Source: Actinoplanes auranticolor (GTDB taxonomy: Bacteria > Actinomycetota > Actinomycetes > Mycobacteriales > Micromonosporaceae). Taken from it: 40,395 nt of DNA. How positions within the stretch are numbered: position 1 is the stretch's first letter; every line of letters starts with the position of its first letter. Location of the stretch: positions 1-40,395 of the forward strand of contig NZ_BOQL01000079.1 in assembly GCF_018332655.1 (NCBI RefSeq), in the 5' to 3' direction. This document shows, one piece after another, positions 25,062 through 32,600 of this stretch. The notes under the pieces were generated by a model. It was not told where the DNA came from, did not search any database, and saw only the letters and a list, made by a program, of their open reading frames with translations. The position numbers were made by a program, and so were the translations under genes.

Positions 25062-26003
25062 TCAGGTATAGGCCTCCCGCAACCAGGCGGCGTGATAGAC
25101 CGTGTCGAGATAGCCGGTACCGAAGTCCGGCGCGATGGCTACGGTGGTGAGGTCAGCAGAGCCATGCCGCCGCATCCACTGCACGGCGCCATGCACCACC
25201 GTGCCGGTCGAGCCACCGAACACGAAACCGTGCCGGACCAGCTGATGGCACATCGCGACGGTATCCCCCTCCGACACCCGGATCACCTCGTGTACATACG
25301 TCTCGTCCAGGATCGCGGGGCGGACGCTCGTGCCGAGCCCGGGGATCAGGCGGGGAGCCGGCTCGCCGCCGAACGTCACCGATCCGACGCTGTCGATCGC
25401 CACGATGCGTACCGAGGGCTGATGGTCGCGGAAGTAGCGAGCGCATCCCATCAGGGTTCCGGTGGTACCGGCGCCGATGAAGAGAACGTCGAGGTCGGGA
25501 AAGGCCTTGGCGATCTCGGGGCCGGTGGTGCGGTAGTGCGCACCCCAGTTGCCGGGGTTCGCGTACTGGTTGAGCCAGACGTATCCCTCGTGGGTAGCGC
25601 ACAAGTCCCGGACCCGGTCGAGCCGGGCCGCCAGCAGGCCGCCCGCGCCACCTCGGTCGGCGACCACGTGCACCGTACTGCCCAGTGTCTCCATCAGCCG
25701 GCGTGCGTTCGTCGTGCACCGGTCGTCCGTGACGCAGACGAATCCGTAGCCACGGCTCGCGGCGACGACACTGAGCGCCACACCCATGTTGCCGGAGGAC
25801 GACTCGATCAGCGTGTCCCCCGGCGTCAGGACGCCTTCCCGCTCCCGGGCCTCGACCATCTCGGTCGCGGCCTTGAGCTTGATGGAGCCGCCGAAATTGA
25901 AACCCTCAACCTTGAGGGCGATGGCGTAGCCCGTGCTCGGCTCGAGGTCGACGTACAGGTCGTCGACGTTGAATTCCAGGGGGCTGGTGATGACGGCGGC
26001 CAT
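25062..26003 (-). CDS. SbnA-like PLP-dependent synthase (diaminopropionate pathway)
   Basis: This 313-residue fold-type II PLP enzyme is of the cysteine synthase superfamily and closest in sequence pattern to SbnA, which joins O-phosphoserine and glutamate to N-(2-amino-2-carboxyethyl)-glutamate on the way to L-2,3-diaminopropionate. Visible features are FGGSIKLKA with the PLP lysine Lys42, the substrate loop ESSSGNMGVAL, QYANPGNWGAHY, and the phosphate-binding loop GAGTTGTLMG. VAIDSVGSVTFGG and FGGSTGTVVHG are also SbnA-like. SbnA normally works with SbnB, an ornithine-cyclodeaminase-like dehydrogenase, which is absent here. The start lies 5 bp after the halogenase stop, so the two are co-transcribed. 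A role other than diaminopropionate supply is possible. Confidence 0.85.
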   Translation of the reverse strand: MAAVITSPLEFNVDDLYVDLEPSTGYAIALKVEGFNFGGSIKLKAATEMVEAREREGVLTPGDTLIESSSGNMGVALSVVAASRGYGFVCVTDDRCTTNARRLMETLGSTVHVVADRGGAGGLLAARLDRVRDLCATHEGYVWLNQYANPGNWGAHYRTTGPEIAKAFPDLDVLFIGAGTTGTLMGCARYFRDHQPSVRIVAIDSVGSVTFGGEPAPRLIPGLGTSVRPAILDETYVHEVIRVSEGDTVAMCHQLVRHGFVFGGSTGTVVHGAVQWMRRHGSADLTTVAIAPDFGTGYLDTVYHAAWLREAYT

Positions 26004-26008
26004 CGCGG

Positions 26009-27601
26009 CTAACTTCCGTGCAGACGGCGAAGACAGTCGTAAGTGCTCGGCAGCTCCTTCAACAGCGCCGACTGTTGCCGCTTGATGTCCCGGAAGACCA
26101 GCTCGGCGGATTCGACGGCGTCCGGGCGGAACGCGAGGGACGGCAGCGCGTGCTCCGGCAGATGATCGAGTCCCGCGAAGATGCAGTAAAAGTTGCTGTT
26201 GGTCCAGAAGTTGCGGAACTCCGCCTCAAGGTTGGCGTAGTAGGTGGTCTCGTCGGCCACCGGCATGTTGACCGCCAGGCCCACCCGGTACATCTCCATC
26301 TTCTCGGTGATGTCCGGCGCGAGATCCAGCTCCTTGCAAGCCCGCCAGAACGGGGTGTCGTTGCGCGGCGCGATGCTGAAGTGCGCCTGCAGGAAGTCCC
26401 GCGAGTCGTCGAACATCGTCTCGATCTCGCGGTTGAAGCGGTCGATGAGGATCTGATCGAAGCGCTTGTCCGGGAAGTGCTTGGCGAGCTGGTACAGGGT
26501 CGCGGTGATGAAGTAGATGCCGGTGGACTCCAGCGGCTCGAGGAAACACGACGAAAGCCCGACACTGACACAGTTCTTGACCCACGTACGGCGGTTGCGC
26601 CCCACCCGGAAACGCACGTGGTTGAGCGGCTGGGTCTCCGGGTCGAGCCCCCACATGTCGCAGAATTCCTGAGTCGCCTCGTCCTGGGAGGCGAAGCGGC
26701 TGGAATAGACGTAGCCGGTTCCGAAGCGACCCAGCATCGGGATCTTCCAGGTCCAACCAGAGCTCATCGCGATGGCGGAGGTGTACGGTTCCACCCCCTC
26801 GGCCTCGTCGTCGTGCGGAACCGCGGTCGCGACGGCACGGTCGTTGAGCAGGTGGTCGCTCATGTCCAGGAAGGGTTCCCGCATGGCCTGGTTGATGAGC
26901 AGGCCCCGGAATCCCGAACAGTCGACGAAGAGGTCACCCTCGATCGTGCGTCCGCCCTCGGTACGCAGTGCGGTGATGTACCCGCGGTGATCGATGACGG
27001 CCTCGGTCATCTTGTCCTCGATGTGCACCACGCCCTGTTTCGTGGTGGCGAAACGCTTCAGGAAGTCGGCGACGAGTTGCGCGTCGAAATGCCACGCGTA
27101 ATTGGTCCACGCGGTGCCGTCGGCACGCCGGGGTGCCAGCTTGGCGTCGAGTACCGGCGGCTCGCGGTAGCACGCGTATCCGAACGACTCGTCGGTCGTA
27201 CCGGCGAGCTTCTTCGCTGCCCAGTAGTGCGACAGCGGAAGATTGTCCTGATTCGGCAGTTGACCGAAACAATGGTAATAGTGATCGGTATCGGCGCCGT
27301 GCGGGCGAGGACCGGCCTCGCCGGCACCCGGGGTACGCCAATTGACGAATTTGACACCCATCTTGTAGCTGGCGTTGCACTCACGCATCCAGTCCTCCTC
27401 GGCGATTCCGAGGAAGTCGAAGAAGGTCTTGTGCAGATTCGGGATCGTCGCCTCGCCGACCCCGATACGCGGGATGGCCGGCGACTCGAGCACGGTGATG
27501 GTCGCCTGCTGCCCGAGGACCTTGCCGAGATAGGCGGCGCTCATCCAACCGGCCGTACCTCCACCGAGGATGACGACGTTCTGTATGCGGTGATCTTCCA
27601 T
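26009..27601 (-). CDS. FAD-dependent tryptophan 7-halogenase-like enzyme
   Basis: This 530-residue flavin-dependent halogenase is strikingly like RebH, the tryptophan 7-chlorinase of rebeccamycin, in both length and sequence. GGGTAGWM (residues 13-20) binds FAD, Lys80 in NASYKMGVKF is the catalytic lysine that carries the hypohalous species, WTWKIP is at 283-288, and Glu358-Ser359 in EPLESTGIY match RebH Glu357-Ser358. It needs FADH2 from a separate flavin reductase, which is not in the window. The RebH-like segments RMRECNASYK-type, TNYAWHFDA and MSDHLLNDRAVAT support free tryptophan as substrate and C7 as the site, but regiochemistry is inference. The ATG at 27601 has GGGAAGG about ten bases upstream; the in-frame extension upstream is not homologous. 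It is the first gene of an operon with the SbnA-like gene. Confidence 0.93.
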   Translation of the reverse strand: MEDHRIQNVVILGGGTAGWMSAAYLGKVLGQQATITVLESPAIPRIGVGEATIPNLHKTFFDFLGIAEEDWMRECNASYKMGVKFVNWRTPGAGEAGPRPHGADTDHYYHCFGQLPNQDNLPLSHYWAAKKLAGTTDESFGYACYREPPVLDAKLAPRRADGTAWTNYAWHFDAQLVADFLKRFATTKQGVVHIEDKMTEAVIDHRGYITALRTEGGRTIEGDLFVDCSGFRGLLINQAMREPFLDMSDHLLNDRAVATAVPHDDEAEGVEPYTSAIAMSSGWTWKIPMLGRFGTGYVYSSRFASQDEATQEFCDMWGLDPETQPLNHVRFRVGRNRRTWVKNCVSVGLSSCFLEPLESTGIYFITATLYQLAKHFPDKRFDQILIDRFNREIETMFDDSRDFLQAHFSIAPRNDTPFWRACKELDLAPDITEKMEMYRVGLAVNMPVADETTYYANLEAEFRNFWTNSNFYCIFAGLDHLPEHALPSLAFRPDAVESAELVFRDIKRQQSALLKELPSTYDCLRRLHGS

Positions 27602-27702
27602 GCGCGCCGGGCCTTCCCTTGGGACGATGTGGTCAGTCGCCCGCACGGCCGTCGCCGGCCCACGATCGCGACGGCTCACGGTCCGCCCGCGGCACATATT
27701 CG

Positions 27703-27720
27703 ATCTATAACGGAACTATG
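27703..27720 (-). promoter_or_regulatory. Candidate SARP box upstream of halogenase
   Basis: On the minus strand CATAGTT (27720-27714) and TATAGAT (27709-27703) are two related heptamers starting exactly 11 bp apart, about 100 bases upstream of the halogenase ATG. SARP proteins typically bind direct heptamer repeats spaced 11 or 22 bp on one face of the helix. The same heptamer type occurs upstream of the NRPS gene. Confidence 0.5.
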
Positions 27721-28111
27721 CGCCGGCGGCCCGAACCCGGGGAGGACGTGGATCCGGCGCCGCCCTCGGGGAACGTTGCGGCTGGTTGGACCACATCTCC
27801 GCAGCTGGTAGGCAACTCCGAGAGCCACTGTAGGGTTGGGTGACGTCCTTAGTGGAGGGCCACGGGGCCAGGCGGCATGCGTGCCCAGGGGTTGACTTTT
27901 CATATACCATGCCAACAGCGGCTCGCAGGTGCTCATCGAAGCTAGCCCGCCACGGCGGCTCACCACGGCGGCTCACCACAGGTGACTCGACCAAGGACGG
28001 TCGGGCCACGAGGCGCTCGGCCCGAGCGCGCTCGCTCGGCCGAATTGCGGCATACCGGCCTTACCCCCTACATGCACCTCAAAGATCAAATGTCACGGAA
28101 AGTCATCACGA

Positions 28112-28147
28112 TTGACCTTGACGCAACATTCAATCCTCTTTTACGAT
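28112..28147 (+). promoter_or_regulatory. Putative sigma-70-type promoter for SARP gene
   Basis: TTGACC/TTGACG in tandem (28112-28117 and 28118-28123) followed after 18 bases by TACGAT (28142-28147) form a plausible vegetative promoter facing the SARP gene. It would give a leader of about 390 nucleotides, long enough for post-transcriptional control. No transcript evidence is available. Confidence 0.45.
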
Positions 28148-28279
28148 AGCGATCGACATCGTTCGAAGTCGATCATCGACTGCGCCCGGCGCGGACGTGC
28201 CGCCGCAGCAACGAAAGCGACGTGCCGAACCATGACGGGGAAACGGGGATAATTTGATGTCACCAGGAGTCCTTCCACC

Positions 28280-28366
28280 ATGCGTCGCCACTTGGCGACG
28301 GCATTCCTTCGTGTCTTACGGACCGCTGTGGCGGTCGCACGCATGAGTCCTCTGCGGTACCGGTAA
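28280..28366 (+). CDS. Possible 28-codon leader ORF
   Basis: This short frame starts ATG at 28280 with AGGAG ten bases upstream and ends TAA at 28364. The product begins MRRHLATAFLRVLRTAVAVA and ends RMSPLRYR, a basic amphipathic peptide. It lies inside the predicted leader of the SARP gene. No family is known; it may be chance, a leader peptide, or a small functional peptide. Confidence 0.25.
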   Translation: MRRHLATAFLRVLRTAVAVARMSPLRYR

Positions 28367-28447
28367 GCACTTCGAGTGGCCGGCTCTGCCGCATTCCGGT
28401 GAATCGATTCGCCATTCCTCGCACCGAATGACGCGCTCAGGCGTCTT

Positions 28448-28481
28448 CCGGCCAAAAAGGCCGGCACTTCGGCATGCCGAA
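28448..28481 (+). promoter_or_regulatory. Tandem hairpin and palindrome before SARP start
   Basis: CCGGCC-AAAAA-GGCCGG (28448-28464) is followed at once by the perfect 14-base palindrome TTCGGCATGCCGAA (28468-28481). They end 54 bases before the SARP ATG. The first would be a stable RNA hairpin; the second could be a repressor operator or a second hairpin. Confidence 0.45.
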
Positions 28482-28535
28482 AATCAGTAGCGAAAATCGG
28501 GGGCAGTCATCGACACCAAGAAAGTTGGCTCGACG

Positions 28536-29360
28536 ATGGAATTTCGGATACTGGGGCCGGTCGGCGTATGGTCGGGCACCACGGAAGTAACACTGAACGG
28601 CACCAAACAGCGCACGATGCTGGCCAGACTTCTCCTCGCCGAGGGCCGGGTCCTGTCCGACTACCAACTCGGCGAGATATTGTGGGCCAAGAACCCGCCG
28701 GAGACCTACCAGGCGCAGATCTACACCTATGCTTCCCGGTTGCGCCAGCGCCTCGGCACCGACGTGCAGGTCGTGCGCAAGGGCTGCGGGTACGGCCTGC
28801 GACTTCTGAACGGACGATTCGACTACCACGAGTTCACCAGGCTGTCACACCTGGGCCGGGCTGCCCTGCAGATGCACCGTTACGAGGAGGCCTCCGCCGC
28901 CCTGAGCAGCGCGCTGGACCTGTGGCAGGGACCGACCCTGACCGATGTCACGGACCATCTCATCGAGGCGGAGGGTCCGGCCATCGAGGAGGCCCGGATG
29001 GAGGCGCTGGAGGGCCGGATCACCGCTGACCTCGCGCTCGGCCGGCACCAGGAGATCACCGCTGAACTCGTCGGTCTGTTGGGAGCGAATCCGCTACGGG
29101 AACGCCTGCGGGCCCAGCTCATGCTCGCACTCTACGAGTGCGATCGGCAGGCCGACGCGTTCGCGGTTTTCCATGACGGACGCCTCCAGCTGGAGGAGGA
29201 ACTCGGCGTCGATCCGGGGGCGACGCTGCTGAACACGTATCAGGCCATCCTCACCGGCGATCTGGAGCGGCTCAACCCGCACGCCGCCCGCAGCAACGCG
29301 CCGAGCCTGTTCCCGGCCGGCCGCCAAACCCGCTTCTCCATGATCAGCGGCGCCTCCTGA
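28536..29360 (+). CDS. SARP-family pathway-specific activator
   Basis: This 274-residue Streptomyces antibiotic regulatory protein has an N-terminal OmpR-like winged helix (EFRILGPVGVW, KQRTMLARLLLAEGRVLS, YQAQIYTYASRLRQRLG, GYGLRLL). The all-helical bacterial transcriptional activation domain includes YEEASAALSSALDLWQG, IEEARMEALEGRITADLALG, LLGANPLRERLRAQLMLALY and ELGVDPGATLLNTYQAIL. The size is that of the short ActII-ORF4/RedD class. It should bind direct heptamer repeats and recruit RNA polymerase to the biosynthetic promoters on both sides. The Shine-Dalgarno sequence is weak (AAGAAAG). It sits between the divergent halogenase operon and the NRPS-PKS operon. Confidence 0.95.
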   Translation: MEFRILGPVGVWSGTTEVTLNGTKQRTMLARLLLAEGRVLSDYQLGEILWAKNPPETYQAQIYTYASRLRQRLGTDVQVVRKGCGYGLRLLNGRFDYHEFTRLSHLGRAALQMHRYEEASAALSSALDLWQGPTLTDVTDHLIEAEGPAIEEARMEALEGRITADLALGRHQEITAELVGLLGANPLRERLRAQLMLALYECDRQADAFAVFHDGRLQLEEELGVDPGATLLNTYQAILTGDLERLNPHAARSNAPSLFPAGRQTRFSMISGAS

Positions 29361-29420
29361 GGCCGACGGTGGGCTTGGCCACGCCGGTCGAGCCCACCGG
29401 CGCGCCCGGCCCGCCACCGC

Positions 29421-29445
29421 TCACCGGGGCCGCCCCGCCCGGTGA
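29421..29445 (+). terminator. Hairpin after SARP gene
   Basis: TCACCGGG (29421-29428) and CCCGGTGA (29438-29445) form an eight-pair stem with a nine-base loop about 60 bases beyond the SARP stop. It could separate SARP transcription from the NRPS operon. Confidence 0.45.
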
Positions 29446-29526
29446 TCGGGTCGAACGCGCCCGGAATCACATCGTGGTCCTGCCCTTCTTCACAGGCCCG
29501 AGACGATGTCACACCATCGGGGCGAC

Positions 29527-29590
29527 GCCTATATTTTTTCAGCATTGCGCCTATCCCGCCGGGCCGCAGGGATATAGGCCGGCTATAGCC
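29527..29590 (+). promoter_or_regulatory. Candidate SARP binding cluster upstream of NRPS
   Basis: In this AT-containing island TATAGGC (29573-29579) and TATAGCC (29584-29590) are direct repeats exactly 11 bp apart, ending 47 bases before the NRPS start. Further up, GCCTAT occurs at 29527-29532 and 29549-29554, exactly 22 bp apart, and is the reverse complement of the ATAGGC core. The set fits SARP operators, which are 11- or 22-bp periodic direct repeats just upstream of a -10 box; the downstream CATGCT is a weak -10. Confidence 0.55.
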
Positions 29591-29637
29591 GTGATTCTCA
29601 TGCTTGCGTTCAGTGAATTGAGCGTAGGAGTGGGATC

Positions 29638-32600
29638 TTGGCTGAACGGAACGCACAGCGACTCGCCCTTTCGGCTGCGCAGCGGGGGGTCTGGCTGGCA
29701 CACCAACTCGATCCCACCGCGCGTCGCTACTCCTGCGCCGAGTACATCCTGGTGTGCGGTCCGCTCGACCCGGAACGATTCCGGGCGGCCTGGGCCACGT
29801 TGCGCGACGAGACCGACGTGCTGCGGATCTCCCGCATCGAGGACGAGGACGACCTCAGCCAGATTGTCGAGCCGCCGGACGGCACCGCCGACGGCCTGTC
29901 GATCGTCGACCTCAGCGCGGCCACCGACGTCGACGCCGCGCTTCACGAGGCCATGCAGGCCGATCTCGACCGGCCGGTACACCTGGAACAGGGGGGCGTC
30001 TCCTCGTTCGCCCTGTTCCGGATGGCCACCGACCAGTGGGCCTTCTACTACCGCATTCATCACGTCTTCGTCGACGCATATGCCGTGCACCAGATCGGCC
30101 GGCGGCTGGCCGAGATCTACTCCTCGCCGGCCGGTGGACCGCCGACCGGCGAGGCGTTCCAGCCGCTCGCAGTGCTGGGTGACGAGGATGCGGCCTACCG
30201 GGCTTCCGCCGCGTTCATCGCCGACCGTGCCTACTGGACCGGCCGCTTCGCGGACCGCCCGCCGGTGATGCGGGTCGGCCCGGCGCTGACCGTGCCGGCA
30301 CCGATACGCCCCCGGCAGGTGGTCCCGCTCGGCGCGGACATCATCACCCTGTTGCGCGACGCGGCTGCCACGATCGGTACCACCTGGCAGATGGTGTTCA
30401 CCGCGGTCTTCGTGGCGTATCTGCACCGGCTCACCGCACGCCAGGACGTGATTCTCGGATTGCCGGTGAGCGGACGGCGCTCGGCCCGGGCGCGTGCCGT
30501 ACCGGGAATGGTCACCAACACGGTGGCCCTACGTATGCGGGTCGACGGTGAAAGCACCCTCGCCGGCCTCACCGATGCCGCGGCCGCCGAGGTCGGCAAC
30601 GCACTGAGGCACGAACGTTTCCGTGTGGAGGACCTTTTCCGGGAACTCGAGTCAGAGCGCCAGGAGGGTGGGTTCCTGGGACCGATCCTGAACTTCATGC
30701 CGTATGACCGTTCACTGGCGTTCGGCCCGGCCACCGCCTCCACGCACAACCTCGCCAGCGGCCCGACGGTGGACCTGACCGTCAGCGTCCGGGGGGTGCC
30801 CGGCGGCGACATGTCCATCGTCGTCGAAGGCAACCCCGGCCGCCACGACCAGGCCGGCGTCCGGGCCCACGAGCGACGGTTCACCGAGTTCGCCGCGCGA
30901 CTGTTCGCCGACCCGGACCAGCCGATCGGAACGGTCGAGGTCATGACCGACGCCGAGCGGTACGACGTGGTCGTACGCCGCAATGCCACCGACCGGCGGC
31001 ACCGGCCCGGCGGCGTCCTGGACGGCTTCCGGTCCCGGGCCGCTCACGACCCCGGCCGCCCGGCCGTGACCGACAGCGCCACCACCTGGAGCTATGCCGA
31101 GCTCGACCAGCGTTCCGACGCGCTGGCCGCGGAACTGATGGCCCTCGGCGTCGGCCCGGAGGAGTACGTCGCACTGGTCCTGCCCCGGTCACCGTGGCTG
31201 GTGGCCGCCATGATCGCCGTCAGCAAGGCAGGCGGGGCGTTCGTGCCGGTGGATCCCGCATACCCGGAGGAACGCATCCGCTACATCTGCACTGACGCCC
31301 GGCTGCGGTGCGCGGTGACCGATGCATCGACCGAGGCTCTGCTCCCCGTCGATCTGCGACGCCTGCCGGTCGACGCGGCCGGCTACGACCGGCCGGTGCC
31401 GTCCCCGCTGTCACCCGATCCCGCCCAGGCGGCATACCTCATCTACACCTCGGGCTCGACCGGCCGACCGAAGGGCGTGGTGGTCACCCACGGCAGCCTG
31501 GCGAACTTCGTGGCCGACTACCTCGTGCGCTTCGCGGTCGATCGCGACAGCCGGGTGCTGCAGTTCGTCTCGCCCAGCTTCGACGTCGCCATGGGCGACA
31601 TCTGGCCGGTCCTGCAGGTGGGCGGCACCCTGGTGCTGGCCGGTGACGGGCGCAACACGGGCGCCGAGAGCCTGCACGAGCTGATCAGGACCCAGCGGGT
31701 CACCCACGCGTCCTTCCCCGGGGTGATGCTCGGCCGGTTGTCCGAGAAGGACCTGCCCGACCTGCGCTACGTGCTCACCGGCGGCGACCCGCTGAACGGG
31801 GACGTGGTGCGGCGCTGGTCGCGGGACCGGAGCCTGTTCAACATCTACGGCGTCACGGAGGCCACCGTGGCGAGCACCGCCACTGGGGCGCTGCACGGGG
31901 CCGCCGAAGCTCCTATCGGACGTCCCATGGACAACTGCCGGACGTACGTTCTCGACGACCGGCTGACGGCCGTGCTGCCGGGCACGGCCGGCGAGCTGTA
32001 CCTGGCCGGCACCGGCGTGGCCCGCGGTTATCTGCGGCGTCCGGGGCTGACCGCGAGCCGTTTCCTGCCCTGCCCGTTCGGCCCACCCGGCGACAGAATG
32101 TACCGCACCGGAGACGTGGTGCGGTGGCGCGCGGACGGCGATCTCGAGTTCATCGGCCGGCGCGACGAACAGGTCAAGATACGCGGCCACCGGATCGAGT
32201 TGGGCGAGATCGACACCGTCCTGGCCCGGCATCCCGGGGTCGATCGCGCGGTCACTGTCGTGCATCACGCCGAGCCGGCACCAGCGCGATTGATCAGCTA
32301 CGTGGTGCCCGCCCAAGGCCACCGGGGCGATCCCGCTGAGCTGCGCGGGCATGCCGGGTTGGCACTGCCGGAGTACATGGTCCCGGCCGCGGTGGTGCTC
32401 ATCGACGCGCTGCCCGTGACGCCGAACGGCAAGATCGACAAGGCGGCTCTGCCGGCTCCGGTCTTCGCCGGTTCCGCCGAGGCGGGCAAGCCGGAGACAC
32501 CCACGGAACGCGTGTGGTGCGATCTGTTCGCAGAGGTACTGGGTACCGGCCGGGTTCACCCCACCGATTCCTTCTTCGCCCTCGGCGGCGACAGCATCCT

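Larger units (their letters stand above)
27602..28535. other. Divergent regulatory gap between halogenase and SARP genes
   Basis: This 934-base intergenic region is relatively AT-rich in places (27695-27720, 28080-28150, 28480-28530). I support no full gene in it; the 91- and 108-codon frames have no ribosome binding site or family resemblance. It holds the putative halogenase promoter with heptamer repeats, a sigma-70-like promoter facing the SARP gene, a possible 28-codon leader frame, and two hairpin-forming palindromes close to the SARP start. Confidence 0.6.

Noticed and set aside
26009..27601. Rebeccamycin- or indolocarbazole-type pathway
   Set aside because: Although the halogenase resembles RebH, no RebO, RebD, RebP or RebC homologue is present, and the neighbours are NRPS and PKS genes.
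26018..27811. 597-codon open frame opposite the halogenase gene
   Set aside because: Shadow frame. The halogenase has full-length family resemblance and catalytic residues on the minus strand.
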